DNA of 64,000 bases from Sphingobium lactosutens DS20 (GTDB lineage Bacteria; Pseudomonadota; Alphaproteobacteria; Sphingomonadales; Sphingomonadaceae), in the NCBI RefSeq assembly GCF_000445105.1, contig NZ_ATDP01000107.1, positions 124,001 through 188,000 of the forward strand, in the 5' to 3' direction. The notes under the pieces are model-generated. The model made no database searches. It had not been told where the DNA came from and worked only from the letters and a program-made list of their open reading frames with translations. Each line of letters begins with the position of its first letter. Position 1 is the stretch's first letter. This document shows positions 26,523-35,152 of this stretch, in pieces. A program made the translations under genes and the position numbers.

Positions 26523-29117
26523 CTACCAGCGCTTCGTGATGGTGGCGCTGATCACCCGACCGAGCGCCGGGTAGTTCGTGGAATCATAGGGCGGGTCGAT
26601 CAGCGATGAGGTCCGGATTGTCTCCGGTTTCCGGTTAAAAAGGTTGGAGACCGCAAGCGTCAGGTCGGCACCCCGAAAGATGCCATCCGTTCCCGACACC
26701 TTGGCAACAAGGTCGGTCGATACGAATGAACTGATCCGAAGGTGGGGCTGCTGCCGGTTGTCGGTTACGCCACCAACATAGTTGAGGAACCCCGAGATCG
26801 TCACATTGCCCTGCTCGAACGTCGCGCCGCCGCGCGCGCGCCAATGCGGCGGATAGAAGATTACGCCGGCGGTCGGTGTCGTTGGTTGCCCCGCAAGCAG
26901 GCGACGATTGCTATCGATGTAGCTTCCGGCGGCATTGAGATCGAGCGCACCGCCCGCAGCGAGGTCGAACGCATATCGCGCGGAGAGGTCTATCCCCTGG
27001 ATCGCCTGATAGGCAGTGTTCTGCGCGCGAGCGTCAACCACCGCATAGACCGTCGCAGGATCATAAGGCTGGCCAGTGAAATTCTGGAGACCGAAGGCTC
27101 CGGCAGCGGGCACGATCAACTGATCGAGCAATGCGGCGGATGGGAAATAGGTGATGAGGCTCGAATAAGTCGAACTGCTGAAAAGGCCGACCGTCGAGGT
27201 CAGCGGATTCACGACCCGATTGCGATATTTGATGTTGTAGTAATTCGCCTCGAACCGCAGTCCGGGAACGCTCGTGGGCGCGAAGGCAGCCGATACCGTC
27301 CATGTCGAAGCGCGCTCCGGTTTCAGATCAGGATTGCCGCCAGCGAGATAGAGCAAAACCTTGTCGCCGATCACCCCGTCCTGACCGAGGTCCGCCGCGC
27401 CGATCAACAGTGCCTGATAGACTTTGTATCGCTGGTAAAAGGTGGGCGCCTTGAAGGATTTCCCCCAGCTCCCCTTGATCGTCACCGATGGTGTCGGTCG
27501 GTAAACCACCCCAAGTTTCGGCGATGCGACATCGGCGAGGCCTTCGTATCGCTCGTAGCGCACCGCAGCGGAAAGCTGCAGCATATCAAAAAACGGCTGC
27601 CGATTCCCCTGCCCGAAAATCGGGACGGAGATTTCGCCGAAGGCATATTCGACATTCTCTCGATGATTGATGTTGAGAAGGTTGATCGTGGTCGCGCCGA
27701 ATGCGATCGCCGACTTTGATCTCAACGAAAAGCCGCGATAGCCGCCGCCCACAGCTAGGCCGACATTGCCGCCGGGAAGCGAGAAAATTGTCCCGTCGCC
27801 GCGAAGCTCAACAGTGTACAGCCGATTATCGTAAAAAACATTCGATGTGGATGCGAGCGTGCCCGCCGCATAGGCGTTCCCTGGGGCGTTGGTCAGGCTG
27901 CGGCCATAGATGCCGGTAAGACTGACCTTCCAATCCGCCCCCACCAAGGCGTTGATCACCGGGCTGATCGAATAGCTCGTCACCCTTGGGAAGTAGATAT
28001 TCCCGTTCGTCCGCGCGTCGGACGTGGCTGTCGTGGGGTTGGCGAAGCTGCTCTCACGACGACTATATTGCGCATCAAGTCCAAATTCGAAATTCGGCGA
28101 AAGCGTCTGATGCCCATTGAAGACCGCGCTATATTGCTTCTGATACGGGATCAGCGTTGACGAGCCATCGAGCGCTTGTGTGTAGGAGCGCTGCGCTGCC
28201 GTGACGGCCGTCGAACGGTTGAAGCCGCCCGCTAGCATGAAACCGCCCGATTCCCATTTCGAACCGGTGACAAGATCATATTGCTCGGTAAAAGCACCGC
28301 CATCGGTCGCGCCCCCGATCCGTGCCGAGGTGACCGCCCCTTCGAAATCCTTCCGCAGAATGACATTGGCAACCCCGCCAACCGCATCCGACCCGTAAAG
28401 CGCAGACGCGCCGTCCGGCACGATCTCGATCCGCTCCAGTGCGGCCAAGGGTATCGCGGAGATGTCGACGCCTTGTGCAGCGCCATCATAAGCGACGCGA
28501 TGACCGTTGATGAGGGTCAGCGTTGCGTCGGGTCCAAGGCCACGAAGGTTGAGCGCGGAGGTCGCGCCGACATTCTCGCTGCCGCCCTGGACACCGCCCC
28601 CGACGATACCAGGATTCTGACCACCCCCGAAATTCTGCGGCAGGCTCCTGATGAACTCGCCGAGATTGGATTGCCCACTTTTTTCGATTTCCGAGCGACT
28701 GGCCGTAACGACGCTATTTACCGGCTCGCTCCTCCGGATACGTGTCCCCGTCACAACGATATCGTCGCCATCCGGGGGCGTGCTCAACGCGGCGCGCGCG
28801 GTCGCTCGCCCCCGGATGATGACAGCCCCCCTATCGAACCTCGCCTCGAGATTCGTGCCCTTCAGCAGCCGTTCGATCGCCTCGCGCGCGGTGAGCGATC
28901 CTCGCAGCGCTGGCGCCGCCTTGCCGTTCAGGTCGTCGGTTTGCGCGTATAATTCCCATCCGGCACGCGCAGCGATACTCCGCAGCGCGTCCCCCAGATC
29001 CTGCGATGGCATGTCGAACGGATAGGCTTGCCCGTCCTGCGCCCAGACCTGGGAAGGCACAATCATCCCCACCGTGCCGGCAAGCAGCGCCGCGATCACA
29101 TACCGTCGTTTCCCCAC
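26523..29117 (-). CDS. TonB-dependent transducer-receptor, predicted lasso peptide importer
   Basis: An 864-residue outer-membrane receptor. Signal peptide to about residue 26, then an STN signalling domain (about 33-103: PSQDLGDALRSIAARAGWEL... to IIIRG), a TonB-box/plug start DDIVVTGTRI near 120, and a 22-strand barrel ending in the aromatic TKRW. The STN domain marks receptors that signal through FecR to an ECF sigma factor, and both are encoded just upstream. The GTG at 29117 has GGGAGG before it. Substrate specificity for the cluster's own peptide is inferred from linkage. Confidence 0.9.
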   Translation of the reverse strand: MGKRRYVIAALLAGTVGMIVPSQVWAQDGQAYPFDMPSQDLGDALRSIAARAGWELYAQTDDLNGKAAPALRGSLTAREAIERLLKGTNLEARFDRGAVIIRGRATARAALSTPPDGDDIVVTGTRIRRSEPVNSVVTASRSEIEKSGQSNLGEFIRSLPQNFGGGQNPGIVGGGVQGGSENVGATSALNLRGLGPDATLTLINGHRVAYDGAAQGVDISAIPLAALERIEIVPDGASALYGSDAVGGVANVILRKDFEGAVTSARIGGATDGGAFTEQYDLVTGSKWESGGFMLAGGFNRSTAVTAAQRSYTQALDGSSTLIPYQKQYSAVFNGHQTLSPNFEFGLDAQYSRRESSFANPTTATSDARTNGNIYFPRVTSYSISPVINALVGADWKVSLTGIYGRSLTNAPGNAYAAGTLASTSNVFYDNRLYTVELRGDGTIFSLPGGNVGLAVGGGYRGFSLRSKSAIAFGATTINLLNINHRENVEYAFGEISVPIFGQGNRQPFFDMLQLSAAVRYERYEGLADVASPKLGVVYRPTPSVTIKGSWGKSFKAPTFYQRYKVYQALLIGAADLGQDGVIGDKVLLYLAGGNPDLKPERASTWTVSAAFAPTSVPGLRFEANYYNIKYRNRVVNPLTSTVGLFSSSTYSSLITYFPSAALLDQLIVPAAGAFGLQNFTGQPYDPATVYAVVDARAQNTAYQAIQGIDLSARYAFDLAAGGALDLNAAGSYIDSNRRLLAGQPTTPTAGVIFYPPHWRARGGATFEQGNVTISGFLNYVGGVTDNRQQPHLRISSFVSTDLVAKVSGTDGIFRGADLTLAVSNLFNRKPETIRTSSLIDPPYDSTNYPALGRVISATITKRW

Positions 29118-29216
29118 TGTTCATCCTCCCAGGTCGCGAGCAGCTCGATCGGCTCGCTTGCTGGTAAGGAATTCGACGCGGCGCTTGATCGAGACCTTAG
29201 CGGCGCGGAAGGAATT

Positions 29217-30305
29217 TTATCTTCTGCTCAGGTGAATCCCGTCAGGTCTCTTCGAAACCTTCAAGGCGAACAGCTCCGCGATCCGCTTCACAAAGGCATC
29301 GGTGTCCGTGAGTTTGAAGCGGCCAGTGACCCCGCGCGCGGCAAGCACCGGATCGTCGATGACGAGCGGCGTCTTCGCGTAACGGTTCGCCTCGCTGATC
29401 AGGCCCGCCAGCGGAATCGTGCGATAGTCCACCCAGCCCTCGGTCCAGTTGCGGGTATCGGCTATCGGCGCCGCAACCGGCCTGGGCTCGAACGCGCCCG
29501 GCGGATAGGTGACGGGCTGATCGATCGTCAGCATCCGCGCGACGCTGTCTTTTCCTTCGTTGCCATCGCGCAAATCCGCCACACCGGCGCGAAGTTGAAG
29601 GTCCACATGGCGGTCGCGATCCACGGCAACGTCGAGCGTACCCTTTGATGTCACCACCTTTCCGGTGCCGGCCTCGATCGTAAACGGCCGGTCGTCGGCC
29701 TTGACAACAAAGCGCGCCCTCCCCTCCTCGATCAGCGCATGACGGCGAGCACGATCCATGATGATCTTTACGCGGCTATCAGTGTCGAGTGTCATGTTCG
29801 ATCCATCCGCCAGGTCGAACGAGCGAATATCGCCATGCCCGGTTTGAAAGACTTCCGCTTTCGCCGGTGAGAAAAGGGACAGACTGTTCAAGGTCGGCGC
29901 GACGCCGACGGCAAAGGCCAACACGGCGGCGGAGGCCGCAGCCGCAACACCTATCCGCCATGCCCGGCGGGATCCGGATCGCACGGCGTCCTGCGGGCGG
30001 CCCATGCCTCCCGGCTCGGCGGTCCGCGCCGCTTCGATCGGGATGATATGAGCCGGCCGCCGATGGGAGCTGGGGAAGGATTGCCCGAGCGTCCGCTCGA
30101 CCCGCGCACGAATGTCGTCCGACATCGGCGTGCTGAACATCACCGTCGCAAAAGCCTCGCGATTCTCCCGGCTTGTGCCGAACCACGCTTTCAGCGCCGT
30201 CAGGTCGGTTTCCGACGCATCATCGAGAAACCGGACAGTCCAGGCCGAGGCCTCTTTCACGGCCTTTGACGGTTCGATCCCGTCGGGCCACGGCTCGTCC
30301 GTCAT
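29217..30305 (-). CDS. FecR-type anti-sigma regulator
   Basis: A 362-residue inner-membrane protein with a cytoplasmic N-terminal domain (EASAWTVRFLDDASETDLTALKAWF), one membrane segment at about 118-136 and a periplasmic FecR domain (FQTGHGDIRSFDLADGSNMTLDTDS...). The C-terminal part contacts the STN domain of the receptor. It overlaps the sigma gene by four bases. The 99 bases between it and the receptor gene may hold the sigma-dependent receptor promoter. Confidence 0.92.
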   Translation of the reverse strand: MTDEPWPDGIEPSKAVKEASAWTVRFLDDASETDLTALKAWFGTSRENREAFATVMFSTPMSDDIRARVERTLGQSFPSSHRRPAHIIPIEAARTAEPGGMGRPQDAVRSGSRRAWRIGVAAAASAAVLAFAVGVAPTLNSLSLFSPAKAEVFQTGHGDIRSFDLADGSNMTLDTDSRVKIIMDRARRHALIEEGRARFVVKADDRPFTIEAGTGKVVTSKGTLDVAVDRDRHVDLQLRAGVADLRDGNEGKDSVARMLTIDQPVTYPPGAFEPRPVAAPIADTRNWTEGWVDYRTIPLAGLISEANRYAKTPLVIDDPVLAARGVTGRFKLTDTDAFVKRIAELFALKVSKRPDGIHLSRR

Positions 30306-30910
30306 CGATGGGCTTCCATCAGGGTTGCGACGAAGGCGATCGCGCGCATCATATGATATTCTACGGTCGCCACAGTGATCCCAAGTTCCTTGCTGATCTG
30401 CCGGTAGGTCAGATTCTCGACCCTGCTCATGAGGAATACGCGGCGCGTTTTTTCTGGCAAGCGATCAATCGCCTGCTCATAGGCCCGCTGAAGGTCAGAC
30501 GCTTGGATCGCCATGTCCTGCTCAGGTTGGACCACCTCGTCGCGCGCTTCGTCGAGCGGAAACAGGATGACGTTGTTCGCGTGCCGGCGGCGCGCCCGAT
30601 CAATCAGCAGATTGCGTGCGATCCGCGTCAGAAAGGCGGCGGGATTTGCGAGTACGCCCGCCTGGCGGCTACCGGCGGCGCGCGTGAACACCTCTTGGAC
30701 GAGATCCGGCGCCTGGTCCGGCCCGGCCCGACGACCAAGATATCGAAGAAGCCGCCGTCGTTCGCTGCGAAACGCTTCTTCAAGCGTCGGCCCTGCGTCA
30801 GCGTCGCTATTCGGAACCGCTGCGCCATCGCTCACAGGGCCATGATGGCAGGCCGATGACACCGACAACGGATGTCGCACAACGGGGACTGGCGTGATTG
30901 ACGATGACAT
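30302..30910 (-). CDS. ECF sigma factor (FecI-like)
   Basis: A sigma-70 family extracytoplasmic-function factor. Region 2 contains LLRYLGRRAGPDQAPDLVQEVFTRA and region 4 has LPEKTRRVFLMSRVENLTYRQISKELGITVATVEYHM. From ATG 30910 it would be 202 residues; GTG 30835 gives 177 residues, nearer to the family norm, and may be the true start. It probably drives the fecR-receptor-isopeptidase genes when the receptor is occupied. The 283 bases upstream (30911-31193) show no gene. Confidence 0.9.
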   Translation of the reverse strand: MSSSITPVPVVRHPLSVSSACHHGPVSDGAAVPNSDADAGPTLEEAFRSERRRLLRYLGRRAGPDQAPDLVQEVFTRAAGSRQAGVLANPAAFLTRIARNLLIDRARRRHANNVILFPLDEARDEVVQPEQDMAIQASDLQRAYEQAIDRLPEKTRRVFLMSRVENLTYRQISKELGITVATVEYHMMRAIAFVATLMEAHR

Positions 30911-31193
30911 CGGCGCGATCCGGACTGGCACGACAAACAGCGCCGGCTCCTGCCGACGTCTTCCTGTCCCAGTGCTGCGCCGCCGTCGGGTTCTTTGGTG
31001 GAAGCCCCCTGGACCGGTTCGGCCGCCGGGCCTTATGGACCGGCGTTCTTGATGCCTGGCGGGTGATCCCCTCGCGACCGAATGCCAGAATATTGAGCCG
31101 CGAGCGACAGAATGGCGCGACCGTTGCGGCAAGGCAATAGTTGATAACGACAACGTCCTCAAATCATGCCCGATTGCGCGCGCCTGACCCGTC

Positions 31194-31808
31194 TTACGTT
31201 GCCGAAGGCCCCTCTCGGGCCAGGCGGGCGATGACGGCGGCGCGGTCAGCACGCCGCCGATGATAATGGTCGATCGCGCGGCGCACGGTTCCCCGCAGCG
31301 CACCGCCCGCGAGTTGCTCGATTGCGTCAAGCTCATGTTCCACGTCACCGAGCGCCGCGCCTTCGTATCGACGAAACGACCCGAGACGGGCGGCCGCATT
31401 GCTCATCGCCCAATCCAGCTCACTATTGCCGGCGGTCGCGGCAATTGCCCCGAACAGCAATGCCGTCCGCTCACCGATACCGTCATGGTCCTGCGGCACC
31501 TCGATCCGGGGAAGCGGCCCGCGCCTATGACTCAGTGCCGCGAACAGCAGCATATGGTGCCACTGGAGCAGCGTGCGGAATTCGGTTTCGTCGAACCGCG
31601 GCACATGGAAGCCGTCTCCGGGCGTGGAATGCACCAATCGCTCGCCAACCAATCGATTGAGCGCATCGCGCACTGGCGTGATGCTGACGCCAAATTCGTC
31701 GGCAAGCCGAACGGCTTCAAGCCGCTGCCCTGATGGCGAAGCGCCGGTCAGTAACCGCCGCCGCAGCGCATCATAGGTCGGCTCAAGGACATGAGCCGGG
31801 CTCATCAT
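31194..31808 (-). CDS. GntR-family (FadR-type) regulator
   Basis: A 204-residue regulator. The N-terminal winged helix has LRRRLLTGASPSGQRLEAVRLADEFGVSITPVRDALNRLVGERLV, and the C-terminal all-helical part resembles an FCD effector domain. Its ATG overlaps the phyH stop by four bases, so it is co-translated with luxI and phyH. GntR genes recur beside isopeptidase-type lasso clusters, as I recall. It could link the quorum-sensing operon to the lasso genes; the effector is unknown. Confidence 0.88.
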   Translation of the reverse strand: MMSPAHVLEPTYDALRRRLLTGASPSGQRLEAVRLADEFGVSITPVRDALNRLVGERLVHSTPGDGFHVPRFDETEFRTLLQWHHMLLFAALSHRRGPLPRIEVPQDHDGIGERTALLFGAIAATAGNSELDWAMSNAAARLGSFRRYEGAALGDVEHELDAIEQLAGGALRGTVRRAIDHYHRRRADRAAVIARLAREGPSAT

Positions 31809-32683
31809 GTCCTCGCTATCTCATCAACATAGGTGGCAATCATCGCCTCCTGATCGGGACGCAACGCATCGATCGCCCCGATGTGGCGGGGCACCTCATT
31901 GCGCAGCAGGATCGAGGGACATTGCCCTTCATAGTTGCCAAGGTTGGGACGGTGCTGGGCATAGCCCACCAGCGCGGAAAGTTCGGGTGAAAAGGCTCGC
32001 GCAATCTCCGGCGGATAGGCGAGCCATTGATTCTCATAGGGCTTGAGCCAGCCGAGGCAGTAGCCCACCACAATCCCGCGCCGCGGAAGATTGGTAAGAT
32101 TGGCGCCGGCGCCGTGAGCGGTCGAGCCGAGAAAGCAGATCGCCGATCCCGGACCACACTCAGCCGCCACGGGCTCGCCGAGATCGGTTCGCGCCATCCC
32201 AGCCGCGCCGTGGCTATGGGGATAGATCAGTGTTGCGCCATTCTCTCGAGTAAACGGCGTCAGCGGCCAGATCACGTTGACGAGATATTCGTGGCCGCCC
32301 TTCGCCCCCTGCCACATATCATGATCGCGGTGCGGGAGTTGCCGTGCTTCGCCGGGTTGGATTTCAATCGCCTGGGCGACGTTGAGCTGGATCCGGTCGC
32401 ATGCATCTCCCAGCACGGTTTCGACCGCATCAATGATCGTCGCGTTCATCACCAGCGCTGACATGTGCGTCGAATGCTTGAGCAAGCTCCCGAAACGCTT
32501 GGTCCGCTCCCCATAGAAAAGGCCCTGACACAGCGGTGTCACGGCGAACACGGGATCGAGATCAGCGTTGAGGGCTGTGACAACCAACTCCGGCAAGGCA
32601 TCCGGGATGATGCAATAGCCATCCTGGAGAAGTTGGCGCGCCCACGCTTCAGGCGACCGCTGGGACGGGGTGTGCGCGTTCAT
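31805..32683 (-). CDS. Phytanoyl-CoA dioxygenase family protein (PhyH)
   Basis: A 292-residue Fe(II)/2-oxoglutarate-dependent oxygenase. The cupin core holds the metal site HRDHDMW (His and Asp), then a distal His in STAHGAGANL, and an Arg near LPRRGIVVGYC that would bind 2-oxoglutarate. It overlaps luxI by four bases and gntR by four. A luxR-luxI-phyH arrangement recurs in sphingomonads, as I recall, but the substrate is unknown. Tailoring of the acyl-homoserine lactone or its precursor is one possibility. Confidence 0.85.
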   Translation of the reverse strand: MNAHTPSQRSPEAWARQLLQDGYCIIPDALPELVVTALNADLDPVFAVTPLCQGLFYGERTKRFGSLLKHSTHMSALVMNATIIDAVETVLGDACDRIQLNVAQAIEIQPGEARQLPHRDHDMWQGAKGGHEYLVNVIWPLTPFTRENGATLIYPHSHGAAGMARTDLGEPVAAECGPGSAICFLGSTAHGAGANLTNLPRRGIVVGYCLGWLKPYENQWLAYPPEIARAFSPELSALVGYAQHRPNLGNYEGQCPSILLRNEVPRHIGAIDALRPDQEAMIATYVDEIART

Positions 32684-33309
32684 TGCGTCTCTCCCCCGAT
32701 CCGCGTCCGCACCAGCGCATGGTCCGCATCTGCTCCGATTCCACCAGCCCGCAGTCTTTCGGGCGTATCGGCCTCGATCAGAATATGAAGCGCGGTGAGG
32801 AAGCGCCCGCCGTGCCGCATCGGTTGGCCCAGAGCCTCGCATCTCCACCCGAACCGCCTGATCTGCTTGAACCATTCGACTTCCGCCACGCCGGTATAGG
32901 CGGTGATCCCGGTGGCCAGCGCATAGTCGGCAAGAGCAGTGACAAGTTGGTTGCGCGCCGCGCGGCGCTCGCCAGCACGTTGGTCGCGATCGAGACAGAA
33001 GCGCGTGATCTCGCGGATGGTCGGGCCGGCGGGCACCGGTCCCGCGCAAAGGTGCGCATAGAGATCGCCCAGCAGGTGCGGACGGTCGGTGCGAAGCAGG
33101 CGGGCCGAGGCGCGATGCTCCATGCTTCGCCCAAGCAGGATCAGATATTCGGCGTCGACATCGTCAAACTGATCGATCTCGAATTCGCCGGCAAGGACCG
33201 GCAGATCCCATTTGAGGAGATCGACAAACACCTCCTTGCGTGCCCGATACATCGCGCGCAGCGCCGCGCTTTCGTCGACCGCGAGGCAATCTCCATTTTC
33301 CTGTAACAT
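32680..33309 (-). CDS. luxI: Acyl-homoserine-lactone synthase (LuxI family)
   Basis: A 209-residue autoinducer synthase that joins an acyl chain to S-adenosylmethionine. The diagnostic LuxI pattern is present: YRARKEVFVDLLKWDLPV, EIDQFDDVDAEYLI, ASARLLRTDRPHLLGD and REITRFCLDRD. Length is normal. It lies 90 bases after luxR, in the same direction. Its ribosome site AGGAG is inside the right arm (in mRNA sense) of the 13-bp inverted repeat at 33313-33349. Signal acyl length cannot be read from sequence. Confidence 0.92.
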   Translation of the reverse strand: MLQENGDCLAVDESAALRAMYRARKEVFVDLLKWDLPVLAGEFEIDQFDDVDAEYLILLGRSMEHRASARLLRTDRPHLLGDLYAHLCAGPVPAGPTIREITRFCLDRDQRAGERRAARNQLVTALADYALATGITAYTGVAEVEWFKQIRRFGWRCEALGQPMRHGGRFLTALHILIEADTPERLRAGGIGADADHALVRTRIGGETQ

Positions 33310-33312
33310 GAC

Positions 33313-33349
33313 GCTCTCCTGTGCGGGTCATTCCCGCGCACAGGAGAGC
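33313..33349 (-). promoter_or_regulatory. 13-bp inverted repeat covering the luxI ribosome site
   Basis: GCTCTCCTGTGCG (33313-33325) and CGCACAGGAGAGC (33337-33349) are perfect complements around 11 bases. In the luxI mRNA the second arm contains AGGAG, three bases before the ATG. The folded mRNA would hide the ribosome site behind CTCCT. The inner CTGT...ACAG also recalls half-sites of LuxR boxes, though the spacing is long for a lux box. Confidence 0.7.
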
Positions 33350-33399
33350 ACCGGCGCCGACCGCCTGCCCATAACAAGAAAGGGGGATGGGCTTGCTCG

Positions 33400-34164
33400 T
33401 CACCGCCTTCGTTTTCGCCGCTCGCGCCAGCGAAAAATATCGGCGAAGCTGATCAGTCCGTCGAAGAGCGCACACAGGATGAGCGAAGCCCGTTTGTCCG
33501 CGTCATATCGGTCACGCGCCTCGCGGAGATGTTGCACGACGGTGTCGCGACTGATGCCGAGAATCCTGGATATCTCCCAATCGGTCTTGCCTCGCGCCGC
33601 CCACAACACGCAGTCCCGCTGGCGGTCGGTGAGTTTTGGCGGCTCGCTCCGCTCCTCATATCCGGACACATTGCGCGCGCTGGCGAGCGCGATCGCACCG
33701 AGGAGTTCGGCGCCAGGCAGCATCGCTTCGGGCAAATTTCTGTCTGTCCCGATCACAAAGCTGCAGGAACCCGTAATTTCGCCAGGCATGTGACGCGGCA
33801 CAGTGTAGCCGTCAACGATGCCGTATTTGTGGCCCGCCTCGAATGTTCGTCGCTCGAAATCCGTAACCGGAATGAGGTGACGGATCCGCTGCCATTTGAA
33901 GCCGAGCAAACTCCGTTCCGCGGCCCGGCGGATCGGATCGGTCTCAGCAAGATTGAACCCGATATACATATCGGCCCAGCTCGCTGGATAATCATGAATC
34001 AGGACGGATGTGCCGAACGCGCTTCCGCAGCCGATCTCAAGCGACAGTGCGAAGCGATCGAAACCTAGATCGTGCGTCGTCTTCGCCAGCAACTCATGCA
34101 GTTCGTCGACCGAGTTTGCGGCCAAGATCAGCTCTCCAAGCGACTCAATTAGTTCAAAATACAT
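33400..34164 (-). CDS. luxR: LuxR-family quorum-sensing regulator
   Basis: A 254-residue regulator. The N-terminal autoinducer-binding domain (about 15-165) has the family W and D residues in YPASWADMYIGFNLAETDPIRRAAERS and FKWQRI. The C-terminal helix-turn-helix starts LTDRQRDCVLWAARGKTDWEISRILGISRDTVVQHLREARDRY. It is followed directly by luxI and is its probable receptor. The C-terminus is extended by a basic tail RERRKRRR. Confidence 0.93.
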   Translation of the reverse strand: MYFELIESLGELILAANSVDELHELLAKTTHDLGFDRFALSLEIGCGSAFGTSVLIHDYPASWADMYIGFNLAETDPIRRAAERSLLGFKWQRIRHLIPVTDFERRTFEAGHKYGIVDGYTVPRHMPGEITGSCSFVIGTDRNLPEAMLPGAELLGAIALASARNVSGYEERSEPPKLTDRQRDCVLWAARGKTDWEISRILGISRDTVVQHLREARDRYDADKRASLILCALFDGLISFADIFRWRERRKRRR

Positions 34165-34278
34165 GCTCCACTGCTACGGCCTCGAGCGCGTTTCCAACCC
34201 GCGAGGCTCTCGGCCCGCCTTTCCCTACGGCCGATCCGCAAGCGCAATTTTCACGTTGCAGGGCGGATCAGCACCTGG

Positions 34279-34782
34279 TTACACATTCGAATTGAGCTGA
34301 CTGTGTTCGCGCAATTTTTCCTTGGCGAACCAGGCTCGGCGTGAGCCATTCTTCAGCACGTCGTCGGCGCCAGGCGGCATCCGCCAGGCCCCCAGAAGCA
34401 GAGCCCCAAGCGCGAGGTACGCATAAGCGCTTAGGCCCGAATGATAGGCGAAAAGCGAAACACCCGGCAGCAGCAGGGCCGCGACGGTCATGATCAGGTT
34501 GGCGAGCGCGAACCCGAACGCCCAGATTGGCCAGAATCTGGTGGTGCGGATCGCGAGCCAATAGAAACTGATCGCGACCACGACATCGATTCCGAGTACG
34601 ATCGCTTCCGCCGGTGCATAATGGCGCCGATCGATGAGCTGCAATGCTCCAGTCGCGAACGACGCGGCGATGTTGATCGCCGCGCCGATGCGCTCGGGAC
34701 GCCCGCCCCGCACCCATGCATATCCGCCTACACTCAGCAGAACGGCATTGTACGTCAATGCGAGCACCCAGCTCATGCTCAT
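34279..34782 (-). CDS. Small polytopic membrane protein, unknown
   Basis: A 167-residue hydrophobic protein with about five membrane segments (for example AIVLGIDVVVAISFYWLAI and FWPIWAFGFALANLIMTVAALLL) and a basic C-terminal tail. I recognise no named domain. It lies five bases after a small hypothetical gene and in the same direction as an HTH-membrane protein, so the three probably form one unit upstream of luxR. Confidence 0.65.
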   Translation of the reverse strand: MSMSWVLALTYNAVLLSVGGYAWVRGGRPERIGAAINIAASFATGALQLIDRRHYAPAEAIVLGIDVVVAISFYWLAIRTTRFWPIWAFGFALANLIMTVAALLLPGVSLFAYHSGLSAYAYLALGALLLGAWRMPPGADDVLKNGSRRAWFAKEKLREHSQLNSNV

Positions 34783-34787
34783 AGGCG

Positions 34788-35123
34788 TCAGGCCGCCATG
34801 CTTTCCTCAAGCATCCCTATGCTGGGCTTCGGCGCGCTGCCGCCCCAGGCGGTCACATCGAGCCCCAGGTCGCGACCGACAGATTCGGCGCTCGTATGCG
34901 CGCGAATCGCCATCTGGCTCTGGCTCTCCGCCAGAGCTGTCAGCGCGCCGATCGTCGCCTTAACGGTGCGATGCGACATCGCCGGCGACAGCTCATGCGC
35001 CTCGGTCGCGTCGAGCGTGGTCAACAAGAACTGGGCCGTATCGCGCGTCGCAAGATTGATCGAGCGCTCCGCCTGCCGCAACTCGGCGGCGATGACCCTG
35101 CTCGTTTTTACCAGATTTTCCAT
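34788..35123 (-). CDS. Hypothetical helical protein
   Basis: A 111-residue soluble, mostly helical protein (MENLVKTSRVIAAELRQAERSINLATRDTAQF...). No known motif. A good GGGAG ribosome site precedes its ATG. It lies between the HTH-membrane gene (29 bases upstream) and the membrane protein gene (5 bases downstream). Confidence 0.6.
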   Translation of the reverse strand: MENLVKTSRVIAAELRQAERSINLATRDTAQFLLTTLDATEAHELSPAMSHRTVKATIGALTALAESQSQMAIRAHTSAESVGRDLGLDVTAWGGSAPKPSIGMLEESMAA

Positions 35124-35152
35124 AAGCTACTCCCGTGGCGAAACACCGCCAC

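Noticed and set aside
26742-27719. 325-codon plus-strand frame inside the TonB receptor gene
   Set aside because: The minus-strand protein has a continuous receptor signature; the opposite frame shows none.
31065-31114. Two related 20-base blocks about 30 bases apart between gntR and the sigma gene
   Set aside because: Only about 15 of 20 bases agree and there is no symmetry, so it does not stand out from local base bias.
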